Source of the DNA: a virus
IMG/VR virus record: IMGVR_UViG_3300043418_000026
Span: 1 to 29,107 of that record
Reading direction: 5' to 3' (one strand)
DNA: 29,107 nt
Shown: piece after piece, positions 22,430 to 29,107 of the stretch
Layout of the letters: every line of letters begins with the position of its first letter
Numbering within the stretch: the stretch's first letter is position 1
Program-made: the position numbers and the translations under genes
Notes under the pieces: generated by a model
Databases searched by the model: none
Told to the model about the DNA's origin: nothing
What the model saw: only the letters and a program-made list of their open reading frames with translations

Positions 22430-23665
22430 TTAATTTAAAAATGCCTTGCCGCTAAATGCTGCGGAAAATGTTACCACTACTTGAGTTGTACTTGTATAAT
22501 GTACCTCCCCGATAACTTCATCGTTTGCAGAATCTACTATGCTAACGGCAGGATACTTGTTTAAATCGTGATTTATTGTCCAAGTTGCGCTTGGCGTGGA
22601 CTGTGTAAATACATATCCTAATTTCGCTGTAAAAGTAACTTTATTATTGCTTACTGCAATGGCTAAACCAGAATTTGCAGACTCCAATAAAAGAGTTTCT
22701 CCTGTAATGATACCATCAGATGTAGTTCCATCAGAAATAACAAAGGCAGTATTGTTTACAGCAGATAAAGTAAATGGCAACATTTGTGTCGCCTTGTAAG
22801 TATAAGGGTTTGTAGGAGGCAATAAGCCAAGCAATTGGTCTAAGATTGGTTTACATCCATCTAATGTACCCGTATCAAAACGAGCAATTAAGTGTGAGTA
22901 TAATCCAAGAACTAAGTCGTATTCCTCATTTCTTCTAGCATACTCATCTGGATTCGTAGTCTTATACGCCTCAATCTGGTCTTTGTAGGTATTCATCAAA
23001 GCAACCAACTCTTCTTGAGTAGGAGCCTCTCTAATGTCGTATGTTTCTTGTAATAAGTCGACATAACTAACCGTTAGCCAAGATAAAGAAGAATGCGTAT
23101 AAGCCACGGAAATATCTGATTTGACCAGATATATACCCTCGTAGTATTTAGAGCTGTGAGAGGGCATTAAAACGTCTCCTACGCTTTGTTTCTTTAATGC
23201 TCCAACCTCACTTCCCGCAGGAGTGTAGGTATAGAAGTCGCGAGTTAGTGTTCCTGTGAAGTTTCCAGATGTTTCGTAGGGGGTCGAGTCGATAAATCTA
23301 ATATCAGGAAGCACTACATCAGACTCATTCTTAATAGACTTAACGGGCTTTTGCCAATTAAAGTCAAATGTTCTGCTGATGGTATCCTGTGTACTAGATG
23401 AATTTAATGCGACAAAGTCTACTGTGTATTGACCCGTTAGTACTAGATTATCTAAAGATGTAATCAATGCTATGTTTACACTGCCGCCAGGAGTATTAAT
23501 ATCGGGCGAGATAAAGTCTGTGTGTAACACCTGCGACCCATCAGGAAATGTAACCGAGAAGTTACCTTTGGCGACTACAAAGCCCGTAGACGTATCCGTC
23601 AAACGCAAGACCCTACTTGAAGTCTTTTCGTTTACAATAAATTGGGCTGAAAAATTTATAGCCAT
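22430..23665 (-). CDS. Tail/virion appendage protein with fibre-like C-terminus
   Basis: The 411 residues begin MAINFSAQFIVNEKTSSRVLRLTD, a beta domain over about 1-105. A helical insert follows at about 210-275 (APTQEELVALMNTYKDQIEAYKT). The C-terminal domain (ATWTINHDLNKYPAVSIVDS, ending FSAAFSGKAFLN) is the widespread 'W.I.H.L.kyP.v.v.Ds....V......s...v...Fs....G.A.lN' tip module of phage appendages. It is the first gene after a terminator and promoter, and heads the fibre unit. Position and C-terminus support a head- or tail-appendage protein that connects to the other fibres. Confidence 0.75.
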   Translation of the reverse strand: MAINFSAQFIVNEKTSSRVLRLTDTSTGFVVAKGNFSVTFPDGSQVLHTDFISPDINTPGGSVNIALITSLDNLVLTGQYTVDFVALNSSSTQDTISRTFDFNWQKPVKSIKNESDVVLPDIRFIDSTPYETSGNFTGTLTRDFYTYTPAGSEVGALKKQSVGDVLMPSHSSKYYEGIYLVKSDISVAYTHSSLSWLTVSYVDLLQETYDIREAPTQEELVALMNTYKDQIEAYKTTNPDEYARRNEEYDLVLGLYSHLIARFDTGTLDGCKPILDQLLGLLPPTNPYTYKATQMLPFTLSAVNNTAFVISDGTTSDGIITGETLLLESANSGLAIAVSNNKVTFTAKLGYVFTQSTPSATWTINHDLNKYPAVSIVDSANDEVIGEVHYTSTTQVVVTFSAAFSGKAFLN

Positions 23666-23687
23666 ATTGAGCCTAGGATAATTTGTT

Positions 23688-23695
23688 CAAATATA
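23688..23695 (-). promoter_or_regulatory. Promoter -7 box of the fibre unit
   Basis: On the minus strand TATATTTG fits TAnnTTTG and ends 23 bases before the ATG at 23665, directly after the terminator at 23714-23746. The -33 position shows TTTC rather than TTTG, so it is a weaker match. Confidence 0.55.
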
Positions 23696-23713
23696 CAATA
23701 AATAACTTTGCTA

Positions 23714-23746
23714 TGAAAAAAGAAAAGCGCCACAATATGCAGCGCT
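23714..23746 (-). terminator. Intrinsic terminator after the 271-aa gene
   Basis: On the minus strand the arms AGCGCTGCA and TGTGGCGCT pair over 9 bp (two G-U) with a TAT loop, followed by TTTCTTTTTTC. It lies about 40 bases after the stop at 23788 and just before the fibre promoter. Confidence 0.85.
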
Positions 23747-23787
23747 CTCTTAGTAACCGAAACCAAACAACCTATCCTGTAGTCGGA

Positions 23788-24603
23788 CTACCCTAAACGG
23801 GTCTTGATGGCATTTAGCTCATCTGGGTTGTTTTCTTGTAAATAATCGGTTAATTCTTTAATATAGTTCTTATTTGGAGCTTTTTTATACTTAAGGATTT
23901 CCTTCTTAGTCTCCGCCCATTCAAAGGTTTGGCTATTAAGGTTATTATTAATAATTCCCTTTTTGATTGCCTCCTTAATCAATGATTCGTATTCTAAGCT
24001 TGCACGCTCAGCAACTTCCATGAACTCCTCTGGGTTGTCTCCAGCGTAATCTTCTAGAGCGTTGCGGATTTCTTCAGTTGATTCTCCATCAATACCAAGT
24101 GCCATAGCAACTTCTTTTGCCTTCAAGTCATCCATCTCTAACGCCATATTAACCGATTTAACGATTAGCTTACGTAGGCTTCTTTCTGTCTTAGCTTCTT
24201 TCTGTGCGTCAACACGATAAAACTCAGCTTCAATTTCTGTGTTTCTATCTGGATTAGACTCGTTTGCGTTACATAACTCTACGTATTGGTATATCTTCTG
24301 GTGCACAGGGTTATTCCCATTAAGGAATAGATAGCCCATATTTGATGCGTTAAAGATAATATTGATAAACGTAGGGTTTCCTTCTAAGTCAGTACGCTCA
24401 ATAGCAGCAATAGGCACGAATTCGCCTGTTCCTTTGTCGTATACTGTATCTGTGGCTCTGATTTGCAATGCAGATGGCATTAAGAATTTGCCTGCGTTAT
24501 CAGGGTCAGGGCGTACATTAATTACGCGATAAATAGCTCTTTCGTCTGGCTTGAGCTTTCTAATCATCTTCTCTGATAGAAGATTAAAATCGGATGCTTT
24601 CAT
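23788..24603 (-). CDS. Hypothetical virion-associated protein, 271 aa
   Basis: The 271 residues start MKASDFNLLSEKMIRKLKPDERAIYRVINVRPD. A beta-rich N-terminal half follows (KFLMPSALQIRATDTVYDKGTGEFVPIAAI, then FINIIFNASNMGYLFLNG), then a helix-rich, acidic C-terminal half (LRKLIVKSVNMALEM, EEIRNALEDYAGDNPEEFMEV). There is no signal peptide or TM. It is transcribed from a promoter inside the end of the HNH gene and closed by the terminator at 23.7 kb, so it forms its own unit between capsid and fibre genes. In crAss-like phages the region after the capsid gene holds virion proteins, so an auxiliary capsid or head-associated protein is a reasonable guess. Family not recognised. Confidence 0.7.
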   Translation of the reverse strand: MKASDFNLLSEKMIRKLKPDERAIYRVINVRPDPDNAGKFLMPSALQIRATDTVYDKGTGEFVPIAAIERTDLEGNPTFINIIFNASNMGYLFLNGNNPVHQKIYQYVELCNANESNPDRNTEIEAEFYRVDAQKEAKTERSLRKLIVKSVNMALEMDDLKAKEVAMALGIDGESTEEIRNALEDYAGDNPEEFMEVAERASLEYESLIKEAIKKGIINNNLNSQTFEWAETKKEILKYKKAPNKNYIKELTDYLQENNPDELNAIKTRLG

Positions 24604-24607
24604 TTCT

Positions 24608-24620
24608 TTATTGTTTGGTT
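24608..24620 (-). promoter_or_regulatory. Leader motif AACCAAACAATAA before the 271-aa gene
   Basis: The minus strand reads AACCAAACAATAA, ending 5 bases before the ATG at 24603. It also encodes the last codons and stop of the HNH gene (ACC AAA CAA TAA), so the two functions overlap. Confidence 0.5.
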
Positions 24621-25351
24621 TTATAATTTACTCCTTCAAAGGTAGCTCCTTTGGATAAATTATCCAAGCACCATAAAGGCTGTAGATTGGTGTAGTGGTT
24701 TAGCGCAATGATATCTTCCTCGCAAGTAGCTGATGCTAAAGGTTTGATATGGTCAATGTGTATTTCGCCAGCAACGAATGCTTCCCATGTCATGCCATCC
24801 TTAAATTGAGATACTATATGGTCGCGAACTGTCTCCCAGTCGGCGCCAATGATTTGGTTGGTGCGACGAGCTTTGTTTTGTTTGAGTCTAATAAAGCCAC
24901 CCCTTATAACTACGCGTATTCTTTCTTTAAATATACGAAGAGGGTCAGACTTAATTAATTCCATTTTTTTGGCACTAAGTCTTTTGGCGTGCTTTTTTTG
25001 ATATTCTCTATTTTTAGCCTTTACTTTTTCTAAATTATTTTCTCTATATTCTCTACTTTTCCGATTTCTGATTTCTTTGTTAGCTAAATGGTATTCCTTG
25101 CGACTAACTAATATCTCTTCTTTCTTTCGAAGATAGTACTCTTTTTTTTGAGCAAGCTTTTTTTCTTTTAGTTTTTCATAAGAACGCTTATCTGCTTCCT
25201 TTTTCTTTTCTGGGTTAGCTGAATTTCGCTCCTTAAGTTTCTTATTGCAACATACTTTACAGGAGGCTCGTCTTCCGTCTTTAGTGTTTGCTTTGTCAAA
25301 AGTAAATTCTGTTAGCGGCTTTTCTTGTCCGCACATTGTACATTTTTTCAT
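24608..25351 (-). CDS. Free-standing HNH endonuclease
   Basis: I start this gene at ATG 25351-25349 (247 residues). A longer frame from TTG at 25375 would begin inside the -7 box of its own promoter and so cannot lie on that transcript. The product opens with a Cys4 zinc-ribbon-like motif (KKCTMCGQEKPLTEF, then CKVCCNKK). A very long Lys/Glu/Arg-rich helical stretch follows at about 35-125. The HNH core near the C-terminus has HIDHIKPLASATCEED, then NLQPLWCLDNLSKG. This matches phage HNH nucleases of the homing type. It lies between the capsid terminator and the 271-aa gene, and its last codons double as the promoter and leader of that gene. Probably a mobile intron-less homing gene. Confidence 0.88.
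   Translation of the reverse strand: MKKCTMCGQEKPLTEFTFDKANTKDGRRASCKVCCNKKLKERNSANPEKKKEADKRSYEKLKEKKLAQKKEYYLRKKEEILVSRKEYHLANKEIRNRKSREYRENNLEKVKAKNREYQKKHAKRLSAKKMELIKSDPLRIFKERIRVVIRGGFIRLKQNKARRTNQIIGADWETVRDHIVSQFKDGMTWEAFVAGEIHIDHIKPLASATCEEDIIALNHYTNLQPLWCLDNLSKGATFEGVNYKTKQ
24637..24667 (-). promoter_or_regulatory. Bacteroidetes-type promoter of the 271-aa gene, inside the HNH gene
   Basis: On the minus strand TTG (24667-24665), a 20-base spacer and TACCTTTG (24644-24637) match the consensus. The -7 box ends 34 bases before the ATG at 24603. Both boxes lie in the HNH coding region, and the -7 is identical to that of the HNH gene's own promoter. Confidence 0.65.
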
Positions 25352-25356
25352 ATCGT

Positions 25357-25368
25357 TTATTGTTTGGT
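25357..25368 (-). promoter_or_regulatory. Leader motif ACCAAACAATAA before the HNH gene
   Basis: The minus strand reads ACCAAACAATAA, ending 6 bases before the chosen ATG. Its presence at the usual distance supports that start over the upstream TTG. Confidence 0.5.
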
Positions 25369-25372
25369 GCAA

Positions 25373-25403
25373 CAAAGGTATAGAGAAAAAATATTATGAA
25401 CAA
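25373..25403 (-). promoter_or_regulatory. Bacteroidetes-type promoter of the HNH gene
   Basis: On the minus strand TTG (25403-25401), a 20-base spacer and TACCTTTG (25380-25373) match the consensus exactly. The -7 box ends 22 bases before the ATG at 25351, directly downstream of the capsid terminator. Confidence 0.8.
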
Positions 25404-25409
25404 GAAAAA

Positions 25410-25446
25410 TAGAAACAAAAAAGGGAAGAATTTCTTCCTCCCTTTT
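25410..25446 (-). terminator. Intrinsic terminator after the major capsid gene
   Basis: On the minus strand AAAAGGGAGGAA (25446-25435), a GAAA tetraloop and TTCTTCCCTTTT (25430-25419) form a 12-bp stem with one G-U, followed by TTGTTTCTATTTTT. It lies about 20 bases after the capsid stop. Confidence 0.85.
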
Positions 25447-25466
25447 AAGCTAAACATTGTGTGAAA

Positions 25467-26798
25467 CTACACTGAATATTTCACAAAGTGCTCATTTCCA
25501 ACTGTTTCCAATCCTTCGATTGAGCTGTACACGATATCTAATGTATCTGTATCAGATGTTGGAGTAGGGGCAAGGCCGCCAAGCATCTTTTCACGGAACC
25601 TCGAGTTAACGCCATCTGGCATCTCTAAGTAACGCATCATCATACGGTCTACTTGTCCACCACCTTGCTCAACCTTAATCTTTCCAGCAGGAACTAAGTA
25701 AGCCTCTTTAGAGAATACTGTAGCACCACCTACTGAAGTAACTTGTGGGTGAGACAATGCATTTAAACGCTTCTTGTGGAATGTACGTCCGAATGCAGAG
25801 ATAGAGTTAACGCCTAAAGCGATAGCTACATCTTTCTTACCACCGAATGAAGCATAGTTGATTGCTCCGTTAACGAATTGAGTAGCAGCTGTAATAGTTG
25901 TATCAAAAGCGTTATCGAAATCAGCACCAGCCCATAATAAATACTCAGAAGGGCAACGGTTAGCATCCATCAAACGAGATAATGCAGATAAGTCAGCTAA
26001 AGAAACTGCATTACCAGTACCTGTAGAAGAAGAAATACCTCCAGCGTTAACGATACTATCGCGTAAACCACGAGTTGTATTGATAGCGTTTCCTTCAGCA
26101 TCCGTTAAGCCTGCAGACTCACGTCCGAACAAGATGGCATAAAGGATATCCATACGGTGCTTCAAATATGCATCGTGCTGCTGCTTTAAGAAGTAGTAAG
26201 GCTTTCCTTTGAACTCAACCTCAATCTTAGAACCGTAAGCGATATCTGTAACTGAAGTTTTAGTTTTGAAAATCTGTAACTTGTTTGAACGCTTAATCAA
26301 GTCAGACTTACGCATTTGGTTAGAACCAGTTCCTTCCGCGTATGCGTTAGACATGAATGATAACTTAGAACCAGTTGTAGCAGCAGGAATTGCATCCGCA
26401 GAGTTAACTGGCTTAACAGTGATTACGAAGTCTGTAGCAGAAGAAATAGCTGATACATAACCTACAACGCCGTTAGCAAACAAAATCAATTCACCTTTTA
26501 CTGGCTTAACAGAAGTTGCGCCAACGCAAGTGATATCTACTGATGCACCAGCTGAACCCGCAGAAGTACCTGGAGTCTTAACTGTAGCAGTAGCATACAA
26601 GAAGTTGTTTTGTACTGTGAAGTATTCAGTCTGTGCAGTAGCCTTAGCTTTACCTGTCCAGTCTAATACGTCTAACATAGACGCTTCCTCATCATAGATG
26701 TCTAATACGTCCTTTAAAATTTCACGTTGCTCTAACGTGTTTGTGAATGATACAGTCGACAAGAATGTTCTGTCGATGTTACCTGCTCCAATAGCCAT
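25467..26798 (-). CDS. Major capsid protein (HK97-fold-like)
   Basis: The 443 residues start MAIGAGNIDRTFLSTVSFTNTLEQREILKDVLDIYDEEAS, an N-arm followed by a helix. A beta-rich domain covers about 55-150 (ATVKTPGTSAGSAGASVDITCVG, then VGYVSAISSATDFVITVKP). The central part contains FKTKTSVTDIAYGSKIEVEFKG and the helical KQQHDAYLKHRMDILYAILFGRES, typical of the spine helix region of phage capsids. The C-terminal half includes AINYASFGGKKDVAIALGVNSISAFGR. Size, position between the scaffold-like gene and a terminator, and the overall pattern support the capsid assignment, as in crAss-like phages. No fused protease was seen. Exact family placement is untested. Confidence 0.8.
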   Translation of the reverse strand: MAIGAGNIDRTFLSTVSFTNTLEQREILKDVLDIYDEEASMLDVLDWTGKAKATAQTEYFTVQNNFLYATATVKTPGTSAGSAGASVDITCVGATSVKPVKGELILFANGVVGYVSAISSATDFVITVKPVNSADAIPAATTGSKLSFMSNAYAEGTGSNQMRKSDLIKRSNKLQIFKTKTSVTDIAYGSKIEVEFKGKPYYFLKQQHDAYLKHRMDILYAILFGRESAGLTDAEGNAINTTRGLRDSIVNAGGISSSTGTGNAVSLADLSALSRLMDANRCPSEYLLWAGADFDNAFDTTITAATQFVNGAINYASFGGKKDVAIALGVNSISAFGRTFHKKRLNALSHPQVTSVGGATVFSKEAYLVPAGKIKVEQGGGQVDRMMMRYLEMPDGVNSRFREKMLGGLAPTPTSDTDTLDIVYSSIEGLETVGNEHFVKYSV

Positions 26799-26821
26799 TT
26801 TTTCTAAAGTTTAATTGTTAA

Positions 26822-27892
26822 TTACCTTTTACTAACAACCATACCTCTTAAGAATCCTACTGGGTCATCAGATGGTCTTTCTATTTCACCTGTACTGATA
26901 ACCTCTTTAGAACTAGTAGTCGGGGTTGCATTTTTTAATTCTGCTTCCATCGACTTGCGTCCCAAAGACTTTCCGTGTTTAATTAACTCGCTTATAAATT
27001 GTGTCGGATTCTCTGCGAATGCGACGACCTTAGTCCACTTATCCCAATCAACACTTCCGTCCTTAGCGAAAGTTGATAAAAATTTAGAAGAGTCAGCTGC
27101 GTAATCAACCACCTTATTAGTATCCGCAAACTGGTAGTTAATACCTTCTCCGTTTGCGTCCAACTTGATTAAGTTGTTTTTTACTACACCAGACACTCCT
27201 TGTTCAATAATTTTTCTGCTTTGCGCAGCTTGAGCCTCCATTTCTTCTTTAGAGATTTGTGGAGTCTCGTCTTGTTGCTTTTGAATCGATTGAACAAACT
27301 GGGTTTGCTCTTGTTTCAATGAGTTACGTAACTTGCTTGCATCTCGCTTTAACAGCGCGTTACCTACCTCAATGTCGTCTTCGTCATACGCATCAAGATT
27401 GTACTTCTCAAGTTCTTTTTCAAAAAGTCTTGTTCTAGCCTTTTCACTTAAATCAGCATTCTCTTTGTCAAAATGAAGACGCAAAACGTCAACATCTTCC
27501 ATAGAGTCGTAATCTACGTTAGTGGCTTCAAGATAGGGCTGTAAAGTACCATACATCTCGTAGTACTCAACGGCTTTTTTAATGAAGTCGTCCTTGAATT
27601 TATATTCTACAGGTTCAGCTTGTGAAGAATCTGCGTCTGGCTCTTGAGAATCAGAATTATCATCTGTTTTGTCCTCTTGAGCGTCTACGCCATCTTCTTG
27701 GCTACCCTCTGTATCCTCATCACTGGGCTCATCGTCTTGAGTCCCATTATCTTCACTAGAATCATCAGTTACTTCAGCTTCAGCACCATCATCTGTGCTA
27801 GCATTTTCATCGGAAGTCCCTGATGCTCCTGTTGTGTCATCAATTTTTTCGTCTTTAGACAACAATTCGTCTAAGTTAATTGGCTCTGCCAT
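26822..27892 (-). CDS. Scaffold-like protein, very acidic N-terminus
   Basis: The 356 residues start MAEPINLDELLSKDEKIDDT, followed by about 75 residues of nearly unbroken Asp/Glu/Ser/Thr (DDSSEDNGTQDDEPSDEDTE and similar). Helical segments come next (FIKKAVEYYEMYGTLQPYLEA, then LRLHFDKENADLSEKARTRLFEKELEKY), then a Gln-rich coil (KQEQTQFVQSIQKQQDE), and a Lys/Arg end (GRKSMEAELKNATPT, ending GMVVSKR). An acidic, helical protein encoded just before the major capsid protein is the usual place and composition of a scaffolding protein, which shapes the capsid and leaves before DNA packaging. It has its own promoter at 27915-27946 and lies 23 bases before the capsid gene. Confidence 0.7.
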   Translation of the reverse strand: MAEPINLDELLSKDEKIDDTTGASGTSDENASTDDGAEAEVTDDSSEDNGTQDDEPSDEDTEGSQEDGVDAQEDKTDDNSDSQEPDADSSQAEPVEYKFKDDFIKKAVEYYEMYGTLQPYLEATNVDYDSMEDVDVLRLHFDKENADLSEKARTRLFEKELEKYNLDAYDEDDIEVGNALLKRDASKLRNSLKQEQTQFVQSIQKQQDETPQISKEEMEAQAAQSRKIIEQGVSGVVKNNLIKLDANGEGINYQFADTNKVVDYAADSSKFLSTFAKDGSVDWDKWTKVVAFAENPTQFISELIKHGKSLGRKSMEAELKNATPTTSSKEVISTGEIERPSDDPVGFLRGMVVSKR

Positions 27893-27898
27893 ATTATA

Positions 27899-27911
27899 TT
27901 ATTGTTTGGTT
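27899..27911 (-). promoter_or_regulatory. Leader motif AACCAAACAATAA before the scaffold gene
   Basis: The minus strand reads AACCAAACAATAA, ending 7 bases before the ATG at 27892, the same position as in the HNH and 271-aa leaders. No purine-rich Shine-Dalgarno sequence is present. Confidence 0.5.
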
Positions 27912-27914
27912 ACG

Positions 27915-27946
27915 CAAATGTATAAACTATTCAGCTTTACTTCCAA
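27915..27946 (-). promoter_or_regulatory. Bacteroidetes-type promoter of the scaffold/capsid unit
   Basis: On the minus strand TTG (27946-27944), a 21-base spacer and TACATTTG (27922-27915) match the consensus. The -7 box ends 23 bases before the scaffold ATG. The -33 box lies in the last codons of the portal gene. Confidence 0.75.
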
Positions 27947-29107
27947 CTGCTTTTTCGCTCTTCTTAATTTGAGCAATGTATTCGCGGCTATCTGCCTCAA
28001 TCTTAGCCGTGTTAATCTTGCCCTCAAGTTTGCCCTGCTCAATCATTGCTTCATTTTGCAACTTCATTGCTAAAAGTTGTGCATCTAACTGCGCCTGCTT
28101 CTCTATTACCTGCATCTTCACAGCAGCTTCAACCTGCAGAGTCTGTTGCTTAGCTTGCTCAGCTGCCATAGCAGATTGCTGTTGAATCTGTCCATTCATT
28201 TGCTGCATCTCTAAAGCTTTCTGCTGCTTCTCCTCCTCATTCTTCTTGATTTTATACCCAAGCAATAACTCAGCATACTTTAAGTTATCAAGATTCTCTA
28301 CCATCATAGCATCAGCTAAAGTAATCTGTCCAGTTTGGATAGCTTGCTCAATTCTACGTGCTAACTTCTCTCTTTCAAACTCAGTTGGCTTTTGGCTAAC
28401 GATAAGCCCGCACTCATAAGCTGAAACCTCTGGGTCAATCTTAAAGAATTGTACAGTTGAGCTACCTAACGCACGAACATATCCGTTAATAGAGCCATTG
28501 ATGGCAGAATCTTGGATACGAAGTGTTAAATCGTAGCATAAGCGCTCGATTAAGTCACGCTCTGCACGCTTAATGTAGTCTAGTGAGTTATTAGTAGATT
28601 CGGATGCCAACTTAGCAACACCATTAAGTGTACGTGGGTCAGGAGTAGAGCCATCAGTAATCTCATTAAATCCAAGAATATCACGCAACAAGTCAATGTT
28701 CTGCTTGATGATATTGAAGTATTGAGTTGCCTCGTTACCAATACCATTATCTAGCTCCTCAATTGGCTTATAGTTACTAGCTGTACCATCATCTGATAGG
28801 CGACGATAAACCAAATTACCTGTCTGATTGTATAAGTCAATGATTTCCATTGGCTTAAGAGCTTTACCTCCTCTCCCAATAGGCACGTTTTCTAACGCTC
28901 CTAACTCAATCATAATACCACGAGGACGTGCGCGTAACATTACGTTTTGCAACTTGTACCAAGCGATTTGAATCTGGTCGGCAATCGTCTTCATCTGGTC
29001 GCCCATTGAATACGTAGACATCTGATAGATATCTGGAGCAGCGATATGGAAGCTTAGGCTAGTGTCTGTCAAAGAAGACTTCGCGCGCTTCATATTAGTA
29101 GCTAGCT
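27927..29107 (-). CDS. Portal protein, C-terminal part (5' end outside window)
   Basis: About 393 residues are visible. The frame stays open through the right edge (codons for L-A-T-N precede the first visible Met), so the N-terminus is missing. Recognisable portal-like parts are DQMKTIADQIQIAWYKLQNVMLRARPRGIMIE, LRDILGFNEITDGSTPDPRTLNGVAKLASESTN, and RAERDLIERLCYDLTLRIQDS. A Gln/Glu-rich coiled-coil tail follows (QQKALEMQQMNGQIQQQSAM onward). This pattern is that of crAss-like and podoviral portals, which form the dodecameric DNA channel at one capsid vertex. It precedes the scaffold- and capsid-like genes, the classic order. Full family portals are about twice this length, consistent with truncation by the window. 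Confidence 0.78.
   Translation of the reverse strand, partial: LATNMKRAKSSLTDTSLSFHIAAPDIYQMSTYSMGDQMKTIADQIQIAWYKLQNVMLRARPRGIMIELGALENVPIGRGGKALKPMEIIDLYNQTGNLVYRRLSDDGTASNYKPIEELDNGIGNEATQYFNIIKQNIDLLRDILGFNEITDGSTPDPRTLNGVAKLASESTNNSLDYIKRAERDLIERLCYDLTLRIQDSAINGSINGYVRALGSSTVQFFKIDPEVSAYECGLIVSQKPTEFEREKLARRIEQAIQTGQITLADAMMVENLDNLKYAELLLGYKIKKNEEEKQQKALEMQQMNGQIQQQSAMAAEQAKQQTLQVEAAVKMQVIEKQAQLDAQLLAMKLQNEAMIEQGKLEGKINTAKIEADSREYIAQIKKSEKAVGSKAE

Noticed and set aside
25351-25375. TTG start adding eight residues to the HNH protein
   Set aside because: The TTG lies within the -7 box of the gene's own promoter; the ATG at 25351 has the usual leader motif and spacing.
1-29107. Alternative genetic code (recoded TAG or TGA) as in some crAss-like phages
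   Set aside because: Genes end at TAA and TAG with tight spacing to the next start, and full-length products read well with the standard bacterial code.
1-29107. CRISPR array, tRNA genes or insertion sequence
   Set aside because: No regularly spaced repeats, cloverleaf-like segments or transposase/terminal-repeat pairs were seen on either strand.

Overview
The window looks like the virion-assembly, lysis and tail half of a tailed phage of a Bacteroidetes host, most like the crAss-like/podovirus lineages. Every gene I accept lies on the minus strand, so transcription runs from high to low coordinates. Four things point to a Bacteroidetes host. At least five promoters fit the TTG-N19-21-TAnnTTTG consensus of that phylum. 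Leaders lack Shine-Dalgarno sequences and are AT-rich. Several secreted proteins have signal peptides with A-Q or S-Q cleavage regions. One lipoprotein ends in a stretch resembling a type IX secretion sorting domain. The standard bacterial code fits throughout. No polymerase, integrase, tRNA or CRISPR array is visible.

Layout in transcription order. (1) Head: a portal C-terminal part cut by the right edge, an acidic scaffold-like protein and a major capsid protein, closed by a terminator at about 25.4 kb. (2) A free-standing HNH endonuclease gene with its own promoter, then a 271-aa hypothetical virion protein and a terminator at about 23.7 kb. (3) Fibre region: 411-, 403- and 1338-aa fibre or appendage proteins, the last ending in an S74 self-cleaving chaperone, then two tandem paralogues (139 and 143 aa) and a 143-aa protein. 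(4) Lysis region at 15.8-13.3 kb: several small membrane proteins, a two-TM holin candidate, an inner-membrane-anchored periplasmic protein and a PG-binding/GH19 endolysin. Three small genes here (41, 58 and 41 aa) were recovered by hand. (5) An envelope cassette at 13.3-7.1 kb: a 152-aa secreted protein, a 591-aa cohesin/dockerin-like secreted protein, a lipoprotein, a one-TM protein, a GIY-YIG/XRE-HTH fusion, a CsgG-like protein, a predicted outer-membrane barrel protein with a long Ala/Ser/Lys linker, and a 67-aa protein, closed by a terminator at about 7.05 kb. (6) Tail: three connector/ring-like proteins, a 1236-aa muzzle-like tail protein, a cargo-like internal protein and the start of another gene cut by the left edge.

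The most unusual part is the envelope cassette, which lies between lysis and tail genes. It combines a CsgG-type secretion-pore relative, an outer-membrane barrel candidate, a cohesin/dockerin-type scaffold protein and a T9SS-like lipoprotein. Its second half has a repressor-like GIY-YIG/HTH gene and a 380-base intergenic region full of dyads. I infer a host-envelope modification system, for example surface display, superinfection exclusion or controlled outer-membrane permeability. That function is inference from domains and context.
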